A stretch of DNA of 64,000 nt, from contig JALIRH010000031.1 in the NCBI GenBank assembly GCA_023055505.1, forward strand, positions 434,001 to 498,000, given 5' to 3'. The notes beneath the pieces were generated by a model. The model had not been told where the DNA came from. It was given only the letters and a program-made list of their open reading frames with translations, and did not search any database. Made by a program: the position numbers and the translations under genes. The stretch is from Callipepla californica brunnescens. Lineage: Eukaryota; Chordata; Aves; Galliformes; Odontophoridae. This document shows, one piece after another, positions 50,140-63,639 of the stretch; within the stretch, counting starts at the first letter, position 1, and every line of letters begins with the position of its first letter.

Positions 50140-52018
50140 TTTTTTTTTTTCTTTTGCTTTTATTTTTTTTTTTTACAATTTCATGTGATTTACAAAACAG
50201 GACAGCAAAATAACTTATAAAGGATACGAATACTGTACAAAAATAAAACTGATTAAACTGCTGGAAGTTGGTATTTTACAGTGTTACAGATCGTGAATCT
50301 GTAAAACAGCATTTTGAAGAATGTGTCCAGTCTGGTGTGTGCTGGACTGAGTCCATCTGCAAACTGAAAACAGATCTGTAATAACGGTCATGAAAAACTG
50401 TTTCAAAAAATGAAATATGTCCGAGTACATATAGCTATACCTTTAAAGCCATGACTTCTCTATAGTAATGGGCTTTCTTAACCAAGGAGAGGAGCTGTCC
50501 TAACTTCAGCACTATTAATTATTTCCAAAATAGTACAATAAGTACGAATGGTATTAGAGAACTTGATTTTCCTTTTCTTTCCAACATCGCAACACTCTTC
50601 AAAACTGAACTTCAAGATGCAGAAAACTAACCTGGAGTTTGTTCATGTGTTAGATCCGTTCTTTGTCTTTACTTGAAGAACAACTAAAAACCCTTATGAA
50701 TAACACAGTAAAATAAAATTTCTAAACCTGATCATTCCCCAAGTACTCTGCTAGTGGTTAATGAATCGCATTAATCCCGTCTGTCTTATGCTGAAGTACA
50801 GCATTTATTAGAGCAAATTGGTTACTGCTTAAGAAGGGTTTTTTTTGTTTTGTTTTGTTTTTCAGAAACAGGATGTTGTCATCGGTGATAACAACCTGCT
50901 TTCCCCTTCTTCTGTGGACCTAGGTATCTTCCCCCTCCCCCATTAGTTCTTTTAGAAATGGAAGAAACAATGATGATGTTTCCTTAGATGTGCATTCTAC
51001 CCCAAATACTGAAGCTGGGGACCATGAATCTGGCCATTTACTTTCACGTGTAGGTAACTAAGTGACCAAAACATTTGCATATTGGTTTAGGAGCTGCTTA
51101 TCAGATGTGGCTTCCCATTGTGGTTGACAGCGCGTGAGGGTGTTGTGTACTTCACAGGACCAGGCCTGAAGCACTGCATGCGTCCTACAAAACGGCAACA
51201 ACCCAGACTGTAGGGCAGACTCAAAAGCTTACTGTGATCTTCACAGAGAAGAAGGAAGATGAATGTGAACGCTCCTCTGAATCTCACTGGGTGATGCGTG
51301 GTCCTGACACCACTCAACAAGGCAGCATTACAGTACTGGTAAGCAGAACGATTTCTGTATTCCTAGAACGTAGTAATACCGAGGCTACCTCTTTTTGTTA
51401 GGAAGAACAATGTATGTTCCTACAACTCAATTTGGACACCAGAAATTAAAAGTTTGGTTTCTAAAATAAATGTTTCACAAAGCTGAAACGGAGGTAGAAA
51501 GTGTGCTTGGTTTCCTGATGTCTTCACTGAAGAAAACACATCCCTTTTACTCCACAGGCTGCTCAGTATCCCTAATGCCTTAAAAGCAGTTCTCTTCACA
51601 TAGACGGAACTTATCAAGAACTACACAGGTAAAAACACTATATGCAAACTGATTTCTAATGCTGAAAGCCTTATACAACTGTAGAAGAAAATACTCTACT
51701 CTCTGAGTTCATTTCTTAACATTTGTTTCTAGGAAGCAAGCTCTTTATCAGGTAAAACAATAAGATACTGTAGCTGCAGGTGTACTAACAGGATCTTTAT
51801 GTACAGAATTTTACAGGATGACCTAAATTCATCTTCAGTGGATACACTTCAGATTTCAGTGTGATTACTCCCGAGATGAATTGGGCCCTAAGTCTTTATA
51901 GCAGGGCTGCACCTCCCCTTCCTCTTCTGGAGGAAAGAGTAAAAACAGAACAGGAAAAGAATGATTCTGAAAGAAATAATGTGTAAACATAATTCTCCCC
52001 CTACAGGTAGCTGGAGGG

Positions 52019-52049
<31 letters not shown>

Positions 52050-53492
52050 ACCAGTAACCATGTACGGTTCGTGCTTTTAACATAAAAAAAAAAAAAAAAA
52101 AGATGAAATGTGCAGAAAATTATCATGATTTGGAAGTTTCCCTTCAGTGATAATTTTGCTCCTTGTAGAGAGCAAAATATAGCTCTAAATTAAAAGTAGT
52201 ATTGCCTCGATCAGTATTGGATGTGTCACGTGTGACACAGGTACGATTGCACGGTACCCAGGGAAGCTGATGCCAGAAGGAATATTAGGACACACCTTCT
52301 GTGTTGTATTTCCAATTAGCACATGGTTTTCCCTCATACTCTACAGAAACAGCGATCAAGAGATACAGGAGCCCTTCTGAAGTGCTCTTTAACAATAAAT
52401 TTAGCTGTTTCCATCAGCAGAGTGCTCTTAAGGAAAGGTCTACTCTCTCCATAAGCACACGGAACTCCCATTGGATGTGGCAGGAGTTAGGCACGTGTAT
52501 GAAGAGAATAAATCTTTAAGGCAAGTGTATGAAGAGAAAAAGCCTGTAAAAAAGCAGCAGTTTATAAAGATGGTAGCTGCTGTTATGCATCCATTCAAAC
52601 AAAACACAGCAGAATAAAGCACTGTTAGTGGCGTTTCTATAGTACAGTACTGTATTTATTGACAAATGAAAAGATAGATCAATTGAGACGTATGTTTCTG
52701 CCCTCATCCTCCCCGCCACATTATGTAGGCTGACTTGTATTTTTCCAGGTAAACGAATAACAGAGCTAAATACACATATGGTCAGAAGATGACTGAGTTG
52801 TTGTGTTGGTGTTTTTTGCTTTAAGTATCTGCTTGAATTACACATGTTTTTACTGGAAAAGTGCAGCTTATATTCAAAAGTATAGTTAATACAAAGAAAA
52901 ATTAAAAAGACCCAGTTACTTTCACGGGTCTTCTTGAGTATAAATTCACCTTATTTCAGAATATCAATCAGATGCTATTAGTAACATATGTAATGTTTCC
53001 CTTAACAGTCTTTTAAAATGAAGGATCGTTCTGAGATAGAAGTAAACCCACTTCTACAATGTGCTATGGAGTTTATATCTGAGAATTACTTATGTGACTC
53101 GGAAAGTGGTTTTACTTGACAGACTCTAAACACAAGCAGCATTACATTGTTCAACAAAACATGTTCATGACACAGCAATCACAAAGACCTCGGAGTCACG
53201 CTACTGTGGTGTCACTGGCCGGACCGTCCCGCGGGACATACGTATGCCAGTCCGAATGCGACAGACTGGGGAAGGTGGCAGTGCCATCCTTCCCTCTTGC
53301 CGCTATCCCCTTCATCAAGATGGCTGTTCCCAGCCAGCACTGGAGAGCAGGAGCGGAGCACGCCGAGTGCTTAGGTTTTGGACATCAGCTACATGTGCTT
53401 CCTGATGGTGAGCGGGGCCTCCTCTGCCGCTGCTCTCCGGGCCACAGCCGTGGCTCTTGAGCCCCGCTCCTCTTCCTGGACCAACTCTGCCC
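50140..53492 (-). other. KLF9: KLF9 3' untranslated region (inferred extent)
   Basis: Between the KLF9 stop codon (53493-53495) and the candidate polyadenylation signal at 50159-50164 lie about 3.35 kb with no CR1 or LTR copies, unlike the rest of the window. A long 3'UTR is usual for KLF9. A-rich runs (as read on the plus strand) at 52019-52047 and 52084-52101 lie inside it. The extent is inference. Confidence 0.5.
50159..50164 (-). terminator. Candidate KLF9 polyadenylation signal AATAAA
   Basis: TTTATT on the plus strand reads AATAAA on the minus strand. It sits within a T-rich (plus-strand) block, so chance occurrence is possible; other TTTATT sites exist nearby. Confidence 0.35.
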
Positions 53493-53722
53493 TCACAAGG
53501 AGCCAGAGCTGGACTTTTTGGATCGCTTGATCATGCTGGGGTGAAACTCAGTGTGACGGCGAGCGTGCTTCGTCAGGTGGTCACTCCGCATGAAGCGCTT
53601 CTCGCAGAGAGGGCACCGAAACTGCTTCTCACCGGTGTGGGTGCGGTAGTGCCGGGTGAGCTCGTCGGAGCGGGAGAACTTTTTAAGGCAGTCGGGCCAT
53701 GTGCAGGGGAACGGCCGCTCGC
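53493..53722 (-). CDS. KLF9: KLF9 final coding exon (zinc fingers 2 and 3)
   Basis: After an intron ending CCCCTGCAG the exon starts in phase 1 and encodes 76 residues to a stop at 53493. It covers the finger 1-2 linker (TGERPF type), finger 2 (C-X4-C-X12-H-X3-H, with the DNA-contacting RSDELTR helix), the linker TGEKQF, finger 3 (C-X2-C-X12-H-X3-H, with RSDHLTK) and the tail [22 protein letters not shown] and [17 protein letters not shown] are diagnostic of KLF9 rather than KLF13, KLF14 or KLF16. KLF9 is a nuclear GC-box/BTE-binding transcription factor. All zinc ligands and contact residues are intact. Exon 1 (transactivation part and finger 1) should lie upstream, beyond 64000. Whether this copy is expressed cannot be seen here. 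Confidence 0.95.
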
Positions 53723-56700
53723 CTGCAGGGGGGAAAAGCATGACAAAGTGTTCAAGCAGCGGGGAGAACACGGGCAGCACTGACCAGAGTGATGTGGCCT
53801 TTGCTTCCCCACGGGGCACGGCTGCCTGCTGAGCTGCTGACGCCTCACTCCATCAGGTGTTGCTCTCATCTCCTCCCCCATGAGGCAAAACCCCTCTAAC
53901 TGCACACAGCTCGAGCTCCAGTGAAGAACCTTACATGACCCCACAGACTGTCGTAACAACAGATGAGACCTGCCTACGCCTCTGTGTTCCTTATGTCGAG
54001 TGCACTACAGCGGTATGAGAGGGGAATGCTGGTATTGCTCCTCTGCTACTTCCATTCTGCCGAATAGAACCATCTGTAACTATTAGAAAAGCAGCCAAAG
54101 AAAATCCTTCACCTGCAATTCCTGCCTAGGAAGAACCGAGCAGGGAGGGAACTGGGAGAGCACTGCAGCCCCAGGGCTGCAGATCTGCAGAGCAGAAGCC
54201 ACAGTGCCTGCCAGTGGAAGGATTCTGCCCCCTCATGTCCCTTCCCTCAGAAGTTTGAGCTGCTCCAGTGGGCGGTGTTTTCCCCTCTGTCTCTTGAATG
54301 TTCAATCTGAGGGCAGGACAGCTATTTTGTTATCACAGGTCTACCGGTATAAATGTTTGCAGCGGTGGCAAAGAACCAAACCAAACACCTTAACCTAGAA
54401 CACAGTGCACCTTTGTTTTAAAAGCAAGGTTGTGAGGTGTGAACAATACCTACTGTCACCTTCCGAACACCCCAGATCCCTGCGGTTCAGCCCTGCAGGC
54501 TGCCTGGACCTTGCACAAAGGTCTTTGCAAAGCTGACTACTCCATAACACAAAAGGAAATAAAAAACGTTTAGCCTTGCACAAAAGCTTTCAGTCACATA
54601 CATCATGTACCAGAGCTGTTTGATGCCTTAACTCCTTTCCTTAAGAATCTCCTGAAGGGAATACAAATGACAGCTACGTGACAGCTATTTATAGTCAACC
54701 ATGAAATATAAAAACTGTCCCAAGAGTTTTCCAGCTTGGAAGAACTGGAAAGAAATTTGAAGAATTCCAGTATTTCTTGGTACTGTGCTATTTGGCACGG
54801 TACACAAGCTCCCTTTACATTTGCAGATTGTGAGAAATTGTGTCCTTGAGAACTCCCCAGCCACAACAGCAGAGAACAAAGACTGAGGACCAGACTGAAG
54901 ACGGTGCAGCAGCCAGGAGGACAGCCAAGAGTGAAATGCTAAGATCCTGGGAGGAGAATGGGGTGTGGCGAGGGACCAGAGGAATGGCCTCTGGCATCCC
55001 AGAGATGTGTGAGGAGACATCTGACAATGGATCAGATAAGCTGAAATTCTGGTGATAAATGCACCGTCAGTGAAAGTCTCTTAAATAACACAAATGTTGC
55101 AATGACTGGGCCTTCTATTTACATGGTGCTCTCTGCTGGGCAGACAGCTCTGTCCCAGGCTGATCAGTATCTGGTACATTTTTCAACAGATGATCAAGGC
55201 TGTGCACGTTCATGCAGCTGGCCTCCTGCGTGCACCCTGCCTTGCCCTGCAGCAGGGCTGGCCCTGGGCAGAGCAGCAGGAACTAGCAGTCGCTCAGTGC
55301 AGCTCTGCGTAGCACATTAACCCAAGCTGTGGAGAAGATGAAGCCTCAGGCCACCCTGGCCTGCAGGGCTTTCTTACAGACCTCTTATCTCCCTGCTGTA
55401 CTTGTTTCAGTGTGGCTGGGAGCCTTTCTGAACAGCCACCGCCTGTGTAAAAGATATTAATTAAAGCTGTATGTTCACCCACATGTGTGAAGGCCTTGGC
55501 CACAGCTACAAGGCAGTGTAGCACCAGCAGGCACCGTGCAACAGGGTCACAGGTCTCGTCTGTCTGTGTACTGCCCACTGCCCACACTCAGCATCCTGGG
55601 CATGTCAGAGGTACTGCTCTTCCTGCATGCATGGAGGCATCTCATACAAGGCCCTACTGTCCAAAGCATTGGAGGCAGCTCAGCATCCCAGCCCTTATTT
55701 GAAGCTGCGTTCCCATCATCTGCCTCAGGACAGCTCTTCAGTCTGACAAGTGCCTGACTCACCATAGAAACCAAGCACCTATCATGTGGGCCGTGGTCTT
55801 CAAAGCCACTGTTAAGGCATGGTAGTATCCAAACTGGATGTTTAAAGCAGCGTCTAATTTTTGGTGCATGCAGAAGGTAAGGGAAAACAGAGCCTGCTTT
55901 CTGGAATTCCCTCTGGAATGTGATGAGAGCAGCATGCCCACTATCACTGCCTTACACAGCCATTTTGCCTGCTGTGGGGTGCAAGGTATCTGTGAGGCTT
56001 GGGGAAGCAGCAGCACCAGCCTGGGATCCCTCAAACTGGTTCACAGCATCGCAGTACCCAGACACAACCATCGCTCCCCAGGGAAGGGGGGAAAGGAAAC
56101 CCCCTGGGCTCAGGAGCAGAGGCCCAAAGGCCACAGGAGCCTGGTGTGGTGTAGTCATGTCTCCAGCTCAGGGCACTGATGGACACAGACTGAGGTGATT
56201 CCTGAAGCACAGAGCTGGGCCCTGGTGCAGGCCATCTCCTGCCACCCACCAGAGTGCAGCAGCCAGCAGCAAAGGGTTTCCTCACTTGGGCGGTGCAGGC
56301 TCTAGCAGACTGTCACAACCGCTTCAGAAACGTGCGTGTAAAAGTAGGCCAGGCATAATCCGCGACACAAGGAAGTGTTAGAACTCCACAAGCAGAGAGA
56401 CAAGGGGGAGGGAGACTTCTCCAGGCCTGGAGTGTTTGTCTCTGAGCCTGGAGACCTGCTGCTCCCCTCGGTTACGGAGCCATCACCAATCACACGAACC
56501 CAGAGCGACAGCGCTTCACTGACTGACGGAATAGAAGCAGCACAGCAGCGGACCGTGCACTGGGAGGCTCTCAAGGCAGGGCAGAGATGCCTGGTGACAG
56601 GCGATGGCTGTGTGCTCGGCACAGCCCGACCCTGCAGTTGCTGGCCGAGTCTGACACGCCATTTCCTAGAGCAGCAGAGGTGGGCAGGCCACAGCACGGC

Positions 56701-59700
56701 TGCAATGCTGCTCGAGCTGCCTCCACCTGGAGGCATCCATTTTGGTGCCACGTCTAATCCTGAGGCACTTTTTCCATATGTTTTTTTGTGTTTTTTTTTT
56801 TTTTTTTGAGAGCAGTACTGCTAGGGTTTGAAACGAACAGAACGGAACCACTAAAACAGGGTGTCGTTATACACAGCGGCCTTTGGAGGCAGTATGCTAC
56901 TTCCATTTCTAAAACATGCTTGATGTTGGGTTCCTGCCAATCGATGAAGGGAGGGCCAATGACGTGCCACAATACCTTAAAACTATGCGCGACAGACACT
57001 GCCCAAATATATAAAGGTGTAAATAACGGTCTGCAATAGATACATCCAGGTTACACAAGTAACCACAGAAGTAAGAGCTGAAACAAACTGGTTTACAGGT
57101 AGCAGGAATGAGTTAATCTGCACAATTCCCATTCTGTCTGGTTTGCCAGCAGAGGTGCAGTGGGAGGCATAGTTTATACTGAGATAGCATAACAGTGCAA
57201 CCTAATCTTGGCTCTTCAAGGGCCTTCTCTGCTCCTCTTCCCTTATAGATACAAGACCGCTGCAGATCCACTCAAGCTCTGCTCTTCTTGTTTTACCTGA
57301 TTTCCATCCCTGTTTCTCCTCCTCACTCTCTACTGCAAGAGGTTTGTTTCTTCTTTCTCTGAGAGTCTGAACTTTAAATCCAGGCTGCTTTGTACAATCT
57401 GAGGCAGCTACGCTTCATTTTGTTTCCATTTTATTCTGACTAGAATGAAGACTACTTAGCTTTTCACCCTGCCCTGAGATATTCCTGATGTTTCCACATG
57501 GTATTCTTGTGCAGCAAGGGCTTATGGAAAAAAAAAAATAGGGAGAGAGAGAGAGAGTGAGAGGGCATCAGCAGTCTCATTAATAGTGCAGGTTCCTGAT
57601 TTCCCATCTGCCTTCTCACTGTAAATTGCTGTGTTAGATGTGGATGACTGAGGTTAGGATCTGCAGCTCATAGTGGCTTTAGAAAGGATGACTTCATTCA
57701 GACAACCAAGAGATAGAGACAGTCTATAGTTTTCCCAAAAAGGAGAAGAAAAAAAAAAAAAAGAAAAGCCATATTTGGAAAAGCTGAAGACAAAGCTGAC
57801 AATTCTGCATTTGTCTTGTGAGAGGGCATGCACTGGTACTGGAGCAAATGGAGCTTCTGTGACAAGCTACTAATTTTAAGTGAACTACAAAAATCGCTTA
57901 AGCACTGACTTCCAAAAGACATTCAGAGATGTTGCTGTGGATGACAGCCTGACCAAGCTTTGCCAGTCTTGTACTGTTTTTCTGGCTGACAAAAGTGAAG
58001 TTGGACACAGGGATCTGCGGTAACACAGGGCCGCTTATCATGAGAACTAATGATTCCACAGCCAAATGGACCGTAGCTACAGCTTCATGACTGGACATCC
58101 CTGACTGACCTGCATATTAAAGAAGAGACCACCAGTCACGTGGTAGCACTGTTCTGACAGGAATTCATAGCTGCAACCACATGAAGCATTAAGCACCAAA
58201 ACTGAAGAATCACTCCAAGTTTGACTTCTGAGATGTAGTGCCTTTGCTTGACTCTCACTTTGTCTCTGGCTGTAGGACAAGGCACAGCTAGCCACCATCT
58301 TCTGCTGCAGCAACATCCATCTCTGTTCATAGCACCTGCCTGAAAGCCCAGGTGTACTGCACAAGAGCAGGCTGTGCTTTTCCAACCCATCCCATCAAAG
58401 ACGAGACGATGGCAGGAAAGATGAAAAAGAGAAAGCACACAAACAAGGAAAGCTCAAAGAGTGAAATCGTTTGCCAGAAGGTGAGAGAAAACTACCTTAG
58501 GAAAACAGGTCTTATGTTTGCAGGGAGGCAGAAGAAAAATAGGGGAAAAAAGCATGCCCATAGCTTCAGTGTGCATAATCAACCCTGGATGGTTCAAACA
58601 AGAACATGCAATCTCCTGCCTTCATCCTGACTCTCTAAGGCCGTGGAGCTTGGACTTACCCAAGAAATAGTGGCATCCAGAGAAGACTTGGTCCTGAACA
58701 ACAATTCCTTGGCTTAGATACAACAATTACAACCTTTTCTTTTTACCCCACACTTTCCTATGAATCCACTCAGCTGCAACTCCTGAGTGTCTCAGTGTCT
58801 CGTGAAGAATCACGGATTCTGTAGACAGCGAAGTATCTAGAACGTGTTCCAGCTCATTTCAAAAAAATTAATTAATTATTTAATTAAATTAAAAGGGCAG
58901 CCTTTCTTCCTTCCCAGTGGACAGCTGTATCTTAGGTCTTTCACTTTTTCATCCAGTGTCGTTGCTTGCCCCACATACACGACTGAAGAACTTCCTGTGA
59001 GACACTGGATTCTGACAGAATGTCCACTTACAAGATGTTTTGATGAAGCTGGAACTTAAAACGCCCACGTCTGGGCCTACAGACTGAGGGCTTTTCAGGC
59101 CGCCTTTTTCCTGTTCTGAGATGCTCCAAAAAACTGGACCATTAAATCACATGGCAACCACAAAGTAGCAATGCTTCTGAGAAGCAACACAGAGCAGTGA
59201 AGACACTAGGTATCATCTGTAGAGAACAAGGGTCTCTGGAATGCTTAAACCATGCCCATCCTGCATGAAGATTATACACTGCTTACAGGATTGGCAGTGT
59301 GCAGAGGGGTCGCATCAAGGGGTTTATTTCACCAGCACTCAGGACTGAACATCACAGGAAGATTAAGAAGTTAAAATGCTGCTTTCAGCAATGAATTTAC
59401 ACTACTCTGACATCCTTAAAACCACTACTCACCAGCTGCTTAACTATGCAGGTGTTTGAGTTTCTTTCAAAAGAGCAGATGCAAAACCACCTGCTAAAAG
59501 CCACCACTGCAGAGCTGCTAGGAGCCACATCTCATCCCTGCAGCCCAGCAAAACTCGGGCTCGCCACTGTCTGATATGGGTTCACCCTTAAAGTTCTTTA
59601 CTAGAACCCCTCTCTGTCTGCCTTACAAAACCCTTTCTTTGTGGAACTGTACCTCCTTGTACCTTTGAGTCAGTGAGGGACTCTGGAAGGTGAAAAATCT

Positions 59701-62700
59701 CACCAGAGCGTTACACCTAGACTTGTCGTAAGTGAGAAGTGTCCTTGGCAGTAGACTCTTGGGTTCTCTGGATAAGCTTCTGCCTCTTCTTTTCTATCTT
59801 ATCTTCATTTGAACTTCCTCCATTTTGCAGTAATACCTAAATACTGACTGAGCAATGGAGCGAAACCAACTTCTGATCTGGTGCCCAGGGCACTTACATA
59901 GGATTGAAGGACAGCTCTCTCTCCTTACCCTTAAGGGGCAGAAACTTCCCAGCGAGGACTCTCCTGAGACTTTGGCAGAGCAGGAACGTGGAAGCATGTC
60001 TTTCATCTACCAGCACTGTTCCATGATACACCATGGTGGGTATCACAGAATGCTTCCCTACGCTCTAGCCACAGAAAGGAACAGCTTGGCACAGACATTT
60101 TGCGCCAGGAGGAGGTTTGTGGCCACGTGTCCTAGAGGAGCACCTCCTTGCAGCCAGGAGTCCAGACACCAAATTGCTGACCTACTGGAACTTCTCTGTG
60201 TCCTCAGGCAACAGACCTTTCTTTGATCTCCACTGGCCCCAAAGAGACCAGTGCTGCAGGCATCTGTGGATCTGGACCAGAGTGTCCATGGCCAAGCAGG
60301 CCCATCCCAGGCAAGAGGACACAAGCCAAGCTCACCTGCTTCTCATAGTGACTGTCATTTCGGACTGCTTGTGTGCAGACAAATTCAGTACTGGAGGCTA
60401 GCAGTGCACACAGACTGTGCTTAATGACTTCTGCCCATCTCTTAGGAAACGAAGTGTACACTGGTCTCACTTTTAGATGCATTCAATTTTCAGCGATCTA
60501 CTGTGAACTTAGTATTTCAACAGACTCTTCAAATTATGGCACAGATAGTGTTCCCAGGCTATTTACCATTACCTTACTCTTGATGATGAACTATGCCACC
60601 GCAGACAAGTTACTGGAAGCATGCTGCTTTGCCATCAGTCTATCCTGTTCCTCCTAACTCACCTCTTCCCTGTTTGTCCAGCCAAGGCAGGGCGGCACAG
60701 CACAGAACAGTGAGGCAGCCCACAGCAAGGAATGGTCACTCCCAGGTGAATCCACACAGCTGGGACCACAAGCTGACAGAACCAGCTGACACCCACCCGC
60801 AGTCATCAGTGTCATACAACAGTGTGCAGGAACCCAGCAGAGCTGAATTTACAGTGTGGCCATCTGGAAACACAAGTGGGTGATGCCTACTCGCTGCTTC
60901 CGTCCTACACACGGACTCCATTAAACGTGATTTTTTAAATTTAATATAACCCATAAAAATATCTCTGTGGAGTGCTACTGCATCGTGACACACACAGTTG
61001 CTCAATGTTTGTATTTTTAAAAGAGGGAAAACGAAAAAATAAACAAACAAACAAAAAAAAAAACAACACAAAGGGAAACCAAACAACTGAAAAATCAAGA
61101 AACAGTGCACTTGAGGATTTGTGCCTACCTTACTCAGCTGGCAGCTCTTCCAGTCAGTACAGTCATGTTTCTCTGAGCCCTGGAAAAGTGCCTAGCAGAA
61201 CTCTAGCAATTTACACATTTCTGTTAACCCTTGAGAAAGGGAGCATCAGATGGAGGTCTAGTTTTGTCAGAAATGTCCTGCTGGCTCCATTTCCTGCTCA
61301 TCTTTTTCTAAAGGAACTGGCAATGTGACATTGGATGAGCTGGATAAGAAGGACTTAAAATGCTAAATTTCAGATTACGCTTCCACGAAATACCCAAAAA
61401 AGCTCCGGGCAAGCAGAGGACTGTCAACACATCAGCATCTGTACAGTCTGTCAAGCTAGCGGTAATCTAGAACACAAATAACAAGCAGCACAGTCAGAAC
61501 CAAACTGATATGGGGCTGGAAAGGCAACACAATATCTAGTCTGCAGCACTGAGCAGCTGCAGTGTTCTTCTCTCTTTCCACCAGAAACGCTCCTCTGCTT
61601 CCCAATGCCAACCATGGCCTCTGCCCACAGCCTGCTGCTGAATCTTAGAGGAAACTCAAGGATCCATCAGCTGCCTTGTCACAGAGCTCTTCACGTGGTT
61701 TGGATCGCATCTCAACAATGACGGGGCCGGATGAAAAGCTAGTGGATGAGGGTGGACTTCTCACACAGCCACAGTTTTTGAGCATCTAAGCTCTTCATCA
61801 GGGGCATCTGATGTAAATGTGAATCCCCCATCAAACGGGATGCGCCTCCGCAGACAAATAAACGCTGATGGGTTCTGCAGGAGGCATCTCACAGACTGCA
61901 TTTCATGGTATCCCCCCTGTCCCACCTTCCTAACCATGAAGGCCTGCTCTCAGCCACATGCTCTTTGACTGGCTTGCATTCACACTGTCATGGCAAACAT
62001 ATGCTCCTAATTTAAGTTTCTCCTGGCAGTTTCTCTCCTCCTGCCTTTCGGCACCTTACTGCTTGCTCCCGGCCCAGCCCTTCTGACCAGATGGTGCGTG
62101 CACCCACATGCCTTTCCTGCTTCCCCTGGAAACCCTGGGGCCTGCACATCCTGCTCTGACAACCTTCCCCCTCCCTCCCCTCATTTCTGAGGCTTACAAT
62201 AACTCTACACATTACCGGCCACAACCAAACCACCAAACCAACCTATTTAAGAGTCTCTACATTTTCACGATAACCCTCTGTGTATTTGCTATTGCTCATT
62301 TTCTTGTTTGGCAGTTGTTCATTGCCTCCCAACCTCTGCATTGCTTTCAGGGCTCTGATCTTGTTCACATCTCTCCTCTGGTCTGAAGACCCTGAAGGAT
62401 CATCCCACAGGACTTGGCCATGTCACCTCCACACTGGAGCCCATCTTGCAGAGACAACACTCCTGTAATCTTCCCCACCACAGCCGATCTCCAGCTGCTT
62501 TTGCACATCCTGTGCAAACTAGCATCGTCCCAGGAGGGAGGGGATGCCTAAGAGACTGAAGTAAGGTCACTTTGTAGACGTGCTCCTCCACCTGCCTTCC
62601 TGACACAGCTGGCTGTGAGCTGCAGGGACGATGCCACCTCTGCTCTCCTGCACAAAGTGCCACGCCCCTCGGGGCTGCTCAGAGCTCTTACCGGAGCTGC

Positions 62701-63600
62701 GTCCCTCCTCACGCCCTCAAGAACCCGAATAACCAATTCCAAGCTACCTGCATAGCAGCGAGGACACAAGGCAGCGGTTTAGTTCCAGCTTCAGGCCTGT
62801 CCTCGCATTCACGGGCTTTTGCACGCTAACGCACTCAGGTCTGTATGCATGAATGAGTGTCTGATCATATGGCAGAAGCACCAAGCGCCCTGGTGAGAAA
62901 CAAAACGGCTGCCTGGCTCTTTTCTCACCCCACCCCACCACGTCCCACCGAGCACAGCGCACTGCAGACAGGGGGCGTGCAGTGCTCTTAGCAGATGGCC
63001 CCAAGGCCGGCGCAGACAATGGGCTGTGATGGACAGCCAACCCGGGTCCTCTGGAGGGTGAGCTCAGCTGATAGGGCTGAATCCCGAGGAAATGAGAACG
63101 GGTATTTTCGGTTTCTGAAATAAGGGATACCTCTAAGCAAGCAATATTAAAGCACTATTAATAAGATATGGACTTCAGAACATCAAGTCTCTCATTTTCT
63201 GCTCTTCTACCTTCATTGGGCACTGCGTTTCTCACTCTCCGTCAGGTTACCAAAGACAGATGGTCCCACAAGTTTTAGATCCCAACTCTCCAGTGAGTGT
63301 CCACGCAACATAGGGGCAGATGCTGTTACTAGAAGCTCGCGGGTGAACAGAATTACTTCCCAAGATTTGGACACCAGAGGGTAAACGTTAAAGATGTAGG
63401 ACCAGGAAGCTTCTAACTACGGCTGTGTAACTGCTTCAGGTAAAGGCAACGAAGCAGCAAGAAAGCAACCTAGAGATTTAATTCGGTGATTTGATGGAGC
63501 TGGATGGGAGTGATTCAAGAGGCTTGCAAACAGCAGAGAAAATATTTAATATTAATTAAAAAAAAAAAAAAAAGAAAGAAAATGGTACTGAGGAGGGAGT
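53723..63600 (-). other. KLF9 intron (probable) upstream of the last exon
   Basis: About 9.9 kb with no convincing gene and little repeat content. A search for KLF9 finger 1 and the N-terminal coding exon found nothing. Minor simple sequence: GA repeat near 57541-57565, TTAATTAATT-type AT tract at 58866-58893. If KLF9 is intact, this intron continues past the window. Confidence 0.6.
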
Positions 63601-63639
63601 ACTAGCGATCTGCAATACGCCGCTATGAATAACTCTGGA

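Noticed and set aside
53573..53959. Minus-strand 128-codon frame overlapping the KLF9 exon
   Set aside because: It is a different frame over the zinc-finger exon and intron; only the 53493-53722 frame matches zinc fingers.
56375..56809. 144-codon frame in the KLF9 intron
   Set aside because: Overlapped by equally long frames on the other strand, ends in poly-Phe from a T tract, no domain recognised.
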